A program made the position numbers and the translations under genes. The notes below the pieces were generated by a model that made no database searches, was not told the origin of the DNA, and saw nothing but the letters and a program-made list of their open reading frames with translations. Shown one piece after another: positions 1 through 9,121 of a stretch of DNA of 64,000 nt (position 1 is its first letter; each line of letters starts with the position of its first letter). The stretch lies in contig NZ_JAAGAA010000009.1 of NCBI RefSeq assembly GCF_010435965.1, forward strand, positions 148,437 through 212,436, in the 5' to 3' direction. This DNA comes from Crenobacter caeni. GTDB lineage: Bacteria > Pseudomonadota > Gammaproteobacteria > Burkholderiales > Chromobacteriaceae.

Positions 1-1002
<1,002 letters not shown>

Positions 1003-1113
1003 GGTCGTCCTTCATGCCTGCCAACGGCAGGACCGCTTGGTGTAGACTTTCAAGCCGACCATTTTACACGAAGCCGCCGGCCCTCGCGCCCGGCGTCGAA
1101 AGGCACCGACAGA

Positions 1114-1935
1114 ATGAGCGCCGTCCCGTTCGCCCTGACCCTTGGCCTGCTGTTGGCCTACCTCGCGCTGACCTGGCACCACATCGGCCACTTCAGTGGC
1201 TGCGCGGTGCTGCTGCCGCGCTCGCGCCGTGTCGAGCACAGTGCGCTGGGCCTCGTGCTGCTCGCACACGCCTTCCTGGTGCTCACGCCGATGCTCGCCG
1301 GCGGCTACCCCGACCTTGGCGTCGGCCGCGCGCTGTCCGCCGTGGTCTGGCTGATGCTGCTGATCTACTGGACCTGCGGTTTCTTCTACCGCGTCGAGGG
1401 CTTACAGCTCTTCATGCTGCCGCTGGCGGTGCTCGCGCTGGCGGTGGAGCTTTTGTGGCCGGGCCACCATCCGGGTTACGCGCTGCGCAACCCGCTCTTC
1501 TCCGTGCACCTGTTGGTATCCATGCTCGCGTACAGCCTGTTCGCGATCGCCGCCTTGCTCGCGGTGCTGATGCTGCTGCTCGAGCGCGCGCTGCACGCGC
1601 GCCGCGCGACCGCGCTGACCCGCCAGTTGCCACCCTTGCTTAGCTTGGAAACCATGATGTTCCAGGTGATCGGCGTCGGCTTCGCCTTGCTGACGGTGTC
1701 GCTGGTGACCGGCGTGCTGTTCTCCGAGCAGATGTTCGGCACGGCGCTCACCGTCAACCACAAGACGGTGTTCGCGTTCGCCGCGTGGTGCGTGTTCGGC
1801 GGGCTGCTTGTCGGCCGTGCCCGCTACGGCTGGCGTGGCAAGGTCGCCGTGCGCTGGGCGCTCAGCGGCTTCGGCCTGCTGCTGCTCGGCTTTATCGGTA
1901 CCAAGATCGTGCTCGAGTGGGTGCTCGGCCGCTAG
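1114..1935 (+). CDS. ypjD: CcsA/YpjD-family cytochrome c assembly-type inner membrane protein
   Basis: A 273-residue polytopic membrane protein with about eight hydrophobic segments and the conserved-His arrangement of the CcsA/HemX/YpjD family (LTWHHIGH near residue 22, a His in the middle helices, VNHKTVFA near 215). Family members are related to haem-handling cytochrome c assembly proteins, but the YpjD branch has no firmly established biochemical role. The ATG at 1114 was chosen because the reading frame upstream runs back through the ffh promoter region and the protein then starts with a hydrophobic helix. In enterobacteria ypjD also sits next to ffh, which supports the assignment. A strong hairpin terminator follows directly. 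Confidence 0.85.
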   Translation: MSAVPFALTLGLLLAYLALTWHHIGHFSGCAVLLPRSRRVEHSALGLVLLAHAFLVLTPMLAGGYPDLGVGRALSAVVWLMLLIYWTCGFFYRVEGLQLFMLPLAVLALAVELLWPGHHPGYALRNPLFSVHLLVSMLAYSLFAIAALLAVLMLLLERALHARRATALTRQLPPLLSLETMMFQVIGVGFALLTVSLVTGVLFSEQMFGTALTVNHKTVFAFAAWCVFGGLLVGRARYGWRGKVAVRWALSGFGLLLLGFIGTKIVLEWVLGR

Positions 1936-1960
1936 GCGCATCCGCTTTCGTGTTTTTGCA

Positions 1961-1985
1961 GGCCGCCCGACCGGGCGGCCTTTTT
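1961..1985 (+). terminator. Rho-independent terminator after ypjD-like gene
   Basis: Perfect 8-bp inverted repeat GGCCGCCC / GGGCGGCC with a 4-nt loop (1961-1980), followed by TTTTT. It lies 25 bp after the stop at 1935 and abuts the stop of the convergent photolyase gene. Confidence 0.85.
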
Positions 1986-3385
1986 CACGGCTGTTTGCCG
2001 TACAGCGCGAGCGCGCGTTCGCGCTGCGCGGCATGGTCGACAATCGGTACAGGGTAGTCGCGGCCGAGCGCAAAGCCCGCCGGCAAGGCCTTGGCTTGCC
2101 ACGGCGCGTGCACCGAGCGCGCGTCGAGTGCAGCGAGCCCCGGCACCCAGCGGCGGATATACGCGCCGTCCGGGTCGAACTTCTGCGATTGGGTCACAGG
2201 GTTGAAGATGCGGAACCAAGGCTGCGCATCGCAGCCGGTCGACGCCGCCCACTGCCAGCCGCCGTTGTTGGCAGCGAGGTCGTAGTCGAGCAGGTGGTGC
2301 GCGAAGTGCGCCTCGCCGCGCCGCCAGTCGATCAGCAGGTCTTTCACGAGGAAGCTCGCCACCACCATGCGCAGCCGGTTGTGCATCCAGCCGGTCTGCA
2401 AGAGTTCGCGCATCGCCGCGTCGATCAGCGGGTAGCCGGTCTGCCCCGCGCGCCACGCGTCGAAATGGCTGTCTTCACCCGGCCAGGGCAGGTCGCGGAA
2501 CGCGGGCTTGAAGCTCTCTGTTGCCGCGTGCGGGAAGTGCCACAGCAGTTGTTGGTAAAAGTCGCGCCAGACGAGCTCGTTCAGCCACGCCTGTGCACCC
2601 GCGCCATCGTGTGCGAGCGCGGTGCGCGTGAGCGTACGGATCGACACCGTGCCGAAGCGCAGCGCGGCCGACAGCTGCGAGGTGGCGTCGCGCGCCGGGT
2701 AGTCGCGCGCCGCGTGGTAGTCGTCGATCTTCGCTTCAAAGGCGGCGAGACGCTGGGCGGCGGCGGCTTCGCCAGCCTCTGCGCGGCCGATCGGGTTGTC
2801 GGTGAAACCGAGCGTGGCGAGGGTCACCGCGCCGTCTTCACGCCAGGGCAGGAAGGCGTCGGCGGCGAGGCGCACCGCTAAGCTTCCGGCGTCGGCGGGG
2901 GCGAGCTTCGCGCGCCAGGCTCTGGCATACGGCGTGAACACCGTGTACGGCTTGCTCTCGCGGGTGAGTACTTCGCCGGTGTCGAACACCACCTGGTCCT
3001 TCACCAGCTCCAATGCTCGGCCGTCTGTGGCAAGCGCTGCGGCGACGCGCGCATCGCGCGCGCGCGCGGCCGGCTCGTAGTCGCGCGCGGCGAACACCGC
3101 GTGCGCGCCGGCGCGCGCGGCGAGAAGCGGTATTTCATCCGCCGGGTCGCCGTGGAGGATGGCGAGGTCGCTACCCAGCGCGCGCAGGCGCTGGCGGATA
3201 TCCAGGAGCGAGTGCCAGATCAAGGCGACACGCGCGTCGTCGCGGGCAAGGCCTGAGAGCTGCGCGGGGTCGAACACGAAGGCGGCGAGGACGCGGCCGG
3301 CGCCCTGTGCGTGCGCGAGCGCTGCGTGGTCGGCCAGGCGCAGGTCGCGGCGCAGCCAGCACAGGGCGGTGCGGGGTGTGTGCAT
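1985..3385 (-). CDS. phrB: Deoxyribodipyrimidine photolyase (class I CPD photolyase)
   Basis: A 466-residue flavoprotein that splits cyclobutane pyrimidine dimers using blue light. The N-terminal antenna domain opens with the family motif WLRRDLRL (residues 10-17). The C-terminal FAD-binding domain shows SQLSAALRFGTVS, ELVWRDFYQ, TGYPLIDAAMREL, TGWMHNRLRM and the hallmark YDLAANNGGWQWAAS, followed by RIFNP. Length matches E. coli PhrB (472). The ATG start at 3385 places the first strand immediately at the N-terminus, as in homologues. The gene is a single unit, convergent with the ypjD-like gene (stop 1935) and divergent from the porin. No obvious regulator site was seen. A cryptochrome role cannot be excluded from sequence alone, but the class I photolyase call is strong. 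Confidence 0.95.
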   Translation of the reverse strand: MHTPRTALCWLRRDLRLADHAALAHAQGAGRVLAAFVFDPAQLSGLARDDARVALIWHSLLDIRQRLRALGSDLAILHGDPADEIPLLAARAGAHAVFAARDYEPAARARDARVAAALATDGRALELVKDQVVFDTGEVLTRESKPYTVFTPYARAWRAKLAPADAGSLAVRLAADAFLPWREDGAVTLATLGFTDNPIGRAEAGEAAAAQRLAAFEAKIDDYHAARDYPARDATSQLSAALRFGTVSIRTLTRTALAHDGAGAQAWLNELVWRDFYQQLLWHFPHAATESFKPAFRDLPWPGEDSHFDAWRAGQTGYPLIDAAMRELLQTGWMHNRLRMVVASFLVKDLLIDWRRGEAHFAHHLLDYDLAANNGGWQWAASTGCDAQPWFRIFNPVTQSQKFDPDGAYIRRWVPGLAALDARSVHAPWQAKALPAGFALGRDYPVPIVDHAAQRERALALYGKQP

Positions 3386-3621
3386 GGTAACTGATCCAGT
3401 GGTGTTGTTAATTTACTACAGCTTGAAAGCCTTGTTTTATAAGGCTTGTAGCGTTGATATCTGCTTATATTGTGGTTTTTTTGTCAGCGAATAATCGGCG
3501 GTTTTGTCTTTGTGTGCAGGCAGCAATAGTATGCGTGCATGACCGTTCCGGTACAGGGATGGCGTAGAGATGCCCGGATAGCATGGCTGCCGGGTACAAC
3601 CGACCTCGAAAGGAAAGACGC
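3386..3621. other. AT-rich intergenic region between photolyase and porin genes
   Basis: These 236 bases are visibly AT-richer than their surroundings and must hold the divergent promoters of phrB and the porin. A perfect 7-bp inverted repeat, AAGCCTT / AAGGCTT with a 7-nt spacer, lies at 3427-3447; it has no U-tract and could be an operator. Several -10-like hexamers are present, so no single promoter could be assigned. A purine-rich ribosome site (AAAGGAAAG) precedes the porin ATG. Confidence 0.5.
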
Positions 3622-4758
3622 ATGAACAAGAAAATCATCGCGCTGGCTGTCGCAATGTTGCCGGCTGCTGCCATGGCTGATGTCGTGATCTACGGCGAAG
3701 CGGGTGCTGCGCTGGAAGGTACCAAGACCACTACTGCGTATGGCTCCAGCGGTACCGACGGCACTGTGACCAAAGTTGAGAACTACAACTCGAAGATCGG
3801 CTTCAAGGGTAGCGAAGACCTCGGCAACGGCCTGAAGGCGGTTTGGCAGGTCGAGCAGAAGATCGGCATCGACGGTACTGGTGGCAACACTTGGGCGACC
3901 CGCGACAGCTTTGTCGGTCTGTCCGGCGATTTCGGTACCGTGCAGCTTGGCCGTCTGAGCACCTTCCAGAACATCTATTCGAACATCGATCCGTGGAAGT
4001 ACGAGGCGGGCTGGAATGGTTTGGCTTGGGATGCGAATGTTCTGGAAAGTGGCATTGTTCCTGATGTTGCCGCATTCAACTTGGGCGGTGTTGCCAACTA
4101 TCAGTCTCGTATGAACAACGCGATCGCGTACACCACGCCCGAGTGGTCTGGTTTTAGCGCGCGTGCGATGTACTCCGCTGCATCTGAGAAAAAAGTTGAA
4201 GGCTCGAACCCGTACGCTTGGGAAATCGGTCTGCGTTATGCCTTTGACGCTTTCTACGCTCAGTACTCTTACACCGCAAGCAAGGAAGCTAGCCTGTTGG
4301 GTGCTGGTTCGGTAGAGTTTTACGATGGCGTTGAGGCGTCTTTTGCTGACTCGAAGTCCCGCATGAACTACTTCGAAGTCGGCTATGACGCTAACGGGCT
4401 GTCGGCGGCCATTGCGTATGTGGACACCAAGTTGCAGCAAGATGGTGACGCTTTCGAATTCCTGGGTGAAACCAAGACCAAACAGCTTGGTTTGAACGTT
4501 GCCTACACCATGGGCCAGTTTGTGCCGCGCTTCCAGTATGCTCATGGTTGGGAGGTTAAGGTGGACGGTGATAAGGTAGACGGTTCTGACTACAACCAGT
4601 ACGTATTGGGTCTCGACTACTTGCTGTCCAAGCGCACCAAGGCGCATGTAAGTGCTGCTTACATCAAGTCTGGCGATGCTCCGAACGAAAATGGTTTGGA
4701 CGGCAAGACTTGGCTGAAGGGCAATACCTACTCGGTAGGTCTGACCCACCTGTTCTGA
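3622..4758 (+). CDS. Gram-negative major porin (neisserial/OmpC-like trimeric porin)
   Basis: A 378-residue outer-membrane porin. It has a Sec signal peptide (MNKKIIALAV...) with a predicted cleavage after Ala19 (AMA|D). The mature start DVVIYGEAG is the canonical first beta strand of betaproteobacterial porins. Internal family motifs include SKIGFKGSEDLGNGLKAVWQ and RDSFVGLSGDFGTVQLGR (constriction loop side), and the protein ends in the beta-assembly signal ...SVGLTHLF with a terminal Phe. The ATG at 3622 is preceded by AAAGGAAAG. Codon use is distinctly less GC-biased than the neighbours (many A/T-ending codons), as expected for a very highly expressed porin. It is monocistronic, with its own terminator at 4782. 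Substrate preference cannot be told from sequence. Confidence 0.94.
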   Translation: MNKKIIALAVAMLPAAAMADVVIYGEAGAALEGTKTTTAYGSSGTDGTVTKVENYNSKIGFKGSEDLGNGLKAVWQVEQKIGIDGTGGNTWATRDSFVGLSGDFGTVQLGRLSTFQNIYSNIDPWKYEAGWNGLAWDANVLESGIVPDVAAFNLGGVANYQSRMNNAIAYTTPEWSGFSARAMYSAASEKKVEGSNPYAWEIGLRYAFDAFYAQYSYTASKEASLLGAGSVEFYDGVEASFADSKSRMNYFEVGYDANGLSAAIAYVDTKLQQDGDAFEFLGETKTKQLGLNVAYTMGQFVPRFQYAHGWEVKVDGDKVDGSDYNQYVLGLDYLLSKRTKAHVSAAYIKSGDAPNENGLDGKTWLKGNTYSVGLTHLF

Positions 4759-4781
4759 TCGCAGCTTAGGCTGCTCAGTCT

Positions 4782-4807
4782 AAAGGCCGCCTCGCGCGGC
4801 CTTTTTT
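4782..4807 (+). terminator. Rho-independent terminator after porin
   Basis: Stem GGCCGC / GCGGCC extended by AAA/TTT with a 5-nt loop, followed by TTTTTT. It lies 24 bp after the porin stop. Confidence 0.88.
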
Positions 4808-4859
4808 CATTTGCCGGACGCTAATACAATTGTCGTAACGATCCCACGGTACGACCGAC

Positions 4860-6128
4860 TTGAACGACATCCCGCTGTCTCTGCTGTTCCTCTCGTTAGC
4901 CCTGCTGCTGGCGATCTCCGCGTTCTTCTCGATGTCGGAAACCGGCATGATGGCGGCCAACCGCTTTCGCCTCAAATCGAAGGCGGCCGCCGGCAGTCGC
5001 GGCGCGGCGCGCGCGCTCTCCCTGCTCGGGCAGACCGACAAGCTGCTCGGCGTGATCCTGCTCGGCAACAACTTCGTCAACTCGGCCGCCGCGTCGCTGT
5101 CGACCGTCATCGTGTTCCGCCTGTTCGGGCAGAACGAGCTCGCGCTCGGCATCGCCACGCTGGCGGTGACTTTCGCGATCCTGGTGTTTTCCGAGGCGAC
5201 GCCCAAGGTACTCGCCGCCAACCACGCACTGAAGGTCGCCGAGCGGGTCAGCCTGCCGCTTGTGCTGCTGCTCAAGCTGTTCTACCCGGCAGTGTGGTTC
5301 GTCAACCTGTTCGTGTCGGCCTTGCTGAAGTTGCTCCGCGCGAGAGAAAGGCAAGACAGCGGCCAGCTCTCGGCACAGGAGTTGCGCCTGCTGGCGCTGG
5401 AGTCGACCCGTTTTGACCAGGCCAAGCACCGCAGCATGCTGGTCAACCTGTTCGAGCTCGAAGGCTTTACCGTCGAGGACGTGATGGTGCCAAGGCGCCA
5501 CATCGAGGCGGTGGATCTGGCCGAGCCGTGGCCGGATTTGCTCGACAAGCTGCATACCTGCCACCATTCACGTATTCTGGTATGCGAAAATGGGTTGGAA
5601 AATCTTATTGGCATTTTGCATGTGCGCAAAGTGTTGCATCTGCTGCGCGAGCCGCTGGACGCGGTTCGCCTGCGCGAGGTGGTACGCGAGCCGTATTTCG
5701 TGCCGGCGACCACACCGCTGTTCACCCAGCTGCAGAACTTCCAGGAAAACCGGCGGCGGGTCGGCGTGGTGGTCGACGAGTACGGCGAGCTGATGGGGCT
5801 GGTGACGCTGGAGGACATCCTCGAGGTGGTGGTCGGCGACTTCACCACGCAGGCGCCGGACCAGGAGGCGCACGCCAGGCGCGACGCCGACGGTAGCTTC
5901 ATGGTCGACGCGAGCCAGAGCCTGCGCGAACTGAACCGCGAGCTGGGGCTCGCCTTGCCGACCGACGGGCCGAAGACGCTGAACGGCCTGTTGGCCGAGC
6001 ATTTCGGCGACATTCCGGAAGTCGGCACCTGCTGGAAGATGCACGGTTGCGTGGTCGAAATCGTCCAGGTCGGCGAGCGTGCGGTGCGGCGGGTAAGGCT
6101 CACGCCGCTGCCCAGGCGGGCGAAGTAG
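4860..6128 (+). CDS. yfjD: CorC/HlyC-family (YfjD/CorB-type) membrane protein with CBS pair
   Basis: A 422-residue protein of the UPF0053/CNNM class, implicated in Mg2+/Co2+ handling and resistance. The order of parts is an N-terminal DUF21 transmembrane domain (about residues 1-190, with ISAFFSMSETGMMAANRFRL at the first helix), a CBS pair (about 205-330, starting EDVMVPRRHIEAVDL and including VVVDEYGELMGLVTLEDILEVVVGD) and a C-terminal CorC_HlyC domain. Length fits E. coli YfjD. The start is a TTG at 4860, chosen because it gives the family N-terminus just before the first helix; no strong ribosome site precedes it, so the start is uncertain. TACAAT at 4825-4830 is a possible -10. The gene is followed by pilB after 37 bp. 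Confidence 0.88.
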   Translation: MNDIPLSLLFLSLALLLAISAFFSMSETGMMAANRFRLKSKAAAGSRGAARALSLLGQTDKLLGVILLGNNFVNSAAASLSTVIVFRLFGQNELALGIATLAVTFAILVFSEATPKVLAANHALKVAERVSLPLVLLLKLFYPAVWFVNLFVSALLKLLRARERQDSGQLSAQELRLLALESTRFDQAKHRSMLVNLFELEGFTVEDVMVPRRHIEAVDLAEPWPDLLDKLHTCHHSRILVCENGLENLIGILHVRKVLHLLREPLDAVRLREVVREPYFVPATTPLFTQLQNFQENRRRVGVVVDEYGELMGLVTLEDILEVVVGDFTTQAPDQEAHARRDADGSFMVDASQSLRELNRELGLALPTDGPKTLNGLLAEHFGDIPEVGTCWKMHGCVVEIVQVGERAVRRVRLTPLPRRAK

Positions 6129-6165
6129 ACCGGGTCAGGACAACAAGAACAATTGGAGGGGGCGG

Positions 6166-7872
6166 ATGGATCAGAATACAGCGCTGTCGGGGATGGGGCG
6201 CGCGCTGGTGCAGCACGGGCGGCTGTCGCAGGGGGAGGCCGACGAGATCGCGCACAAGGCGCAGGTCGACGGGCGCTCGTTTGTCGAGGCGCTGGTCGCC
6301 AGCAAGCGTTTGAGTGCAGCCGAAGTCGCCGTGTTCGCGTCGCATTCGTTCGGGCTGCCGCTGTTCGACGTTTCCGCCTTGTCCGCCTCCAGCGTGCCGC
6401 GCGGAGTGGTCGACGACGCGCTGATCGTCGAGCGGCGGCTGTTGCCGCTGTTCAAGCGCGGCAGCCGCCTGTTTGTCGGCTGTTCCGACCCGACGCTGTC
6501 GCAGGCCTTGCACGCGATCACCTTCAAGACCGGCTTGACCGTCGACGTGGTGGTGGTCGAGGACGACAAGCTGGGCGCGCTGATCGCGCGCCAGCGCGAG
6601 GCCGACCCCGGCGCCGCGCTCAACGCGATGATCGACGACGACCTGGGCTCGCTCGAACTGGTCGACCCGGACGCGCCAAGTGGCGACAAGCTGCCGGACG
6701 TGGAAGACGCGCCGGTGGTGAAGTTTATCCACAAGGTGCTGGTCGACGCGATCGCGCTGGGCGCCTCCGACATCCACTTCGAGCCGTACGAGAAGTATTA
6801 CCGCATCCGTTACCGGGTCGACGGCGCGCTGCGCGAAGTCGCGCGCCCACCGCTGGCGATCCGCGACAAGATCGCGTCGCGCATCAAGGTGATCTCGCGG
6901 CTCGACATTTCCGAGAAGCGCGTGCCGCAGGACGGCCGCCTGAAGATCCGCCTCGACAAGCACCGCGCGGTCGACTTCCGGGTCAGCACGCTGCCGACGC
7001 TGTACGGCGAGAAGATCGTGATGCGTATCCTCGACGCGTCGGCCGCGTCGCTGAACATCGACCAGCTGGGCTTCGAGCCCGAGCAGAAAAGTCTGCTGAT
7101 GGACGCGATCCGGCGGCCGTACGGCATGGTGCTGGTGACCGGGCCGACCGGCTCGGGCAAGACGGTGTCGCTGTACTCCTGCCTGAACATCCTCAACAAG
7201 CCGGACAGCAATATCTCGACCGCCGAAGACCCGGTCGAAATCAACCTGCCGGGGATCAACCAGGTCAACGTTAACGAGAAGGCCGGGCTGACTTTCGCGT
7301 CGGCGCTGCGCGCCTTCCTGCGCCAGGACCCGGACATCGTGATGATCGGCGAGATCCGCGACTTCGAGACGGCGGACATCGCGATCAAGGCCGCGCAGAC
7401 CGGCCACATGGTGTTCTCGACGCTGCACACCAACAACGCGCCGGCGACGCTGACCCGTCTGCTCAATATGGGCGTCGCGCCGTTCAACGTGGCAAGCTCG
7501 GTGCTCCTGATCATGGCGCAGCGTCTGGCGCGCCGCTTGTGCCCGCAGTGCAAGGCGCCGGTCGACATCCCGCGCGAGGCCTTGCTGCGCTCGGGCTTCG
7601 CCGAGGCCGACCTTGACGGCAGCTGGCAGCCGATGGGGCCGGTCGGCTGCGAGCACTGCCGCGACACCGGCTACAAGGGGCGGGTCGGCATCTACGAGCT
7701 GATGCCGATGACCGACGCGATGGTGAGGCTGATCCTCAAGGGCGGTAACGCCGCCGAGATCGCCGACCTCGCCCGCGCCGAGGGCATGGTCGACTTGCGC
7801 CACGCGGGCCTGAAGAAAGTGCGGCAGGGGCTGACCTCGCTGACCGAGATCGAGGCGGTAACCAACGAATGA
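6166..7872 (+). CDS. pilB: Type IV pilus assembly ATPase PilB
   Basis: The cytoplasmic hexameric ATPase that powers type IV pilus extension. It has 568 residues: an N-terminal MshEN-like domain (about 1-150), then the GspE/PilB ATPase core with Walker A GPTGSGKT at 326-333, Asp box and Walker B ([12 protein letters not shown]), and a His box (TGHMVFSTLHTNNA). The zinc tetracysteine motif is complete (CPQC at 459-462, CEHC at 495-498), which marks an assembly rather than a retraction ATPase. The ATG at 6166 is preceded by GGAGGGGGCGG. It is the first gene of pilBCD, 25 bp ahead of pilC. A T2SS GspE paralogue lies at 27392; PilB is assigned because this gene neighbours pilC and pilD. Confidence 0.97.
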   Translation: MDQNTALSGMGRALVQHGRLSQGEADEIAHKAQVDGRSFVEALVASKRLSAAEVAVFASHSFGLPLFDVSALSASSVPRGVVDDALIVERRLLPLFKRGSRLFVGCSDPTLSQALHAITFKTGLTVDVVVVEDDKLGALIARQREADPGAALNAMIDDDLGSLELVDPDAPSGDKLPDVEDAPVVKFIHKVLVDAIALGASDIHFEPYEKYYRIRYRVDGALREVARPPLAIRDKIASRIKVISRLDISEKRVPQDGRLKIRLDKHRAVDFRVSTLPTLYGEKIVMRILDASAASLNIDQLGFEPEQKSLLMDAIRRPYGMVLVTGPTGSGKTVSLYSCLNILNKPDSNISTAEDPVEINLPGINQVNVNEKAGLTFASALRAFLRQDPDIVMIGEIRDFETADIAIKAAQTGHMVFSTLHTNNAPATLTRLLNMGVAPFNVASSVLLIMAQRLARRLCPQCKAPVDIPREALLRSGFAEADLDGSWQPMGPVGCEHCRDTGYKGRVGIYELMPMTDAMVRLILKGGNAAEIADLARAEGMVDLRHAGLKKVRQGLTSLTEIEAVTNE

Positions 7873-7897
7873 CAACCCAGACAAGACGGACGCACGC

Positions 7898-9121
7898 ATG
7901 GCGAACGCTCAAGCGATGAAACAGCCCCCCCAGTACAACTGGGCGTGGGAAGGGAAGGGCCGGGATGGCAAGGTGGTGCGCGGCGAGATCCGCGCCGAGA
8001 GCGAGGCCGTCGCCAAGATGCAGCTGCGCCGCCAGGGCGTGCTGGTGCACAAGATCGCCCGCCAGCGGGCGAAGCTCGGCCGCAGCATCAGCGAGAAGGA
8101 CGTCGCGCTGTTCACCCGCCAGCTCTCGACGATGATGAAGGCCGGCGTGCCGCTCCTGCAGGCGTTCGACATCACCGCGCGCGGCCACAACAACCCGCGC
8201 ATGGTCAAGCTGCTGCTCGACATCCGCGCCGACGTCGAGTCGGGCACCGCCTTGTCGGCGGCGTTCCGCAAGCACCCGCTGTACTTCGACGCGCTGTTCT
8301 GCAACCTGATCGCGGCCGGCGAGACCGGCGGCGTGCTCGACGCGCTGCTCGACAAGCTGGCGACCTACAAGGAAAAGACGCTGGCGATCAAGGGCAAGAT
8401 CAAGTCGGCGCTGATCTACCCGACGGCGATCATCGGCACCGCCTTCATCATCACCGCGGTGATCATGATCTACGTGATCCCGGCGTTCAAGGACCTGTTC
8501 TCCAGCTTCGGCGCGGACCTGCCGGCGCCGACGCTGTTCGTGATCTGGCTGTCCGACTTCTTCGTCGAATGGTGGTGGCTGATCTTCGGCGGCCTGATCG
8601 GCGGGATCTTCGGCGGCATGTTCGCGTTCAAGCGTTCACCCGCCGCGCACCGCGCGATGGACCGCTTCATCCTCAAGGTGCCGGTGATCGGCGAGATCGT
8701 CAGGAAGGCGACCATCGCGCGCTGGACGCGCACGCTGGCGACGCTGTTCACCGCCGGCGTGCCGCTGGTCGAGGCGCTCGACTCGGTCGGCGGCGCGTCG
8801 GGCAACCAGGTCTACAGCGACGCGACGCAGAAGATCCGCACCGAGGTGAGCACCGGCTCCAGCCTGACTTTCGCGATGGGCAAGAGCGAACTGTTCCCGA
8901 ACATGGTGATGCAGATGACGGCGATCGGCGAGGAGTCGGGCTCGCTCGACTCGATGCTCGAGAAGGTCGCCGACTTTTACGAGGAAGAGGTCGACAACGC
9001 GGTGGCTGCGCTGTCCAGCCTGCTTGAACCGCTGATCATGGTGGTGCTCGGCGTGCTGATCGGCGGCCTGGTCGTCGCCATGTACCTGCCGATCTTCAAG
9101 ATGGGCCAGGTGGTCGGCTGA
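7898..9121 (+). CDS. pilC: Type IV pilus inner-membrane platform protein PilC
   Basis: A 407-residue inner-membrane platform protein of the GspF/PilC family that couples PilB to pilin polymerisation. Two T2SSF repeats are visible (about residues 70-195 and 275-395), each with the motif GVPLLQAF / GVPLVEAL near its start and hydrophobic helices at its end. The N-terminus (QPPQYNWAWEGKGRDGKVVRGE) is the typical beta-stranded start. ATG 7898 is used; the ATG at 7916 is an alternative. Its stop overlaps the pilD start by one base (TGATG), implying translational coupling. A run of seven C (7925-7931) lies at codons 10-12. Confidence 0.97.
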   Translation: MANAQAMKQPPQYNWAWEGKGRDGKVVRGEIRAESEAVAKMQLRRQGVLVHKIARQRAKLGRSISEKDVALFTRQLSTMMKAGVPLLQAFDITARGHNNPRMVKLLLDIRADVESGTALSAAFRKHPLYFDALFCNLIAAGETGGVLDALLDKLATYKEKTLAIKGKIKSALIYPTAIIGTAFIITAVIMIYVIPAFKDLFSSFGADLPAPTLFVIWLSDFFVEWWWLIFGGLIGGIFGGMFAFKRSPAAHRAMDRFILKVPVIGEIVRKATIARWTRTLATLFTAGVPLVEALDSVGGASGNQVYSDATQKIRTEVSTGSSLTFAMGKSELFPNMVMQMTAIGEESGSLDSMLEKVADFYEEEVDNAVAALSSLLEPLIMVVLGVLIGGLVVAMYLPIFKMGQVVG

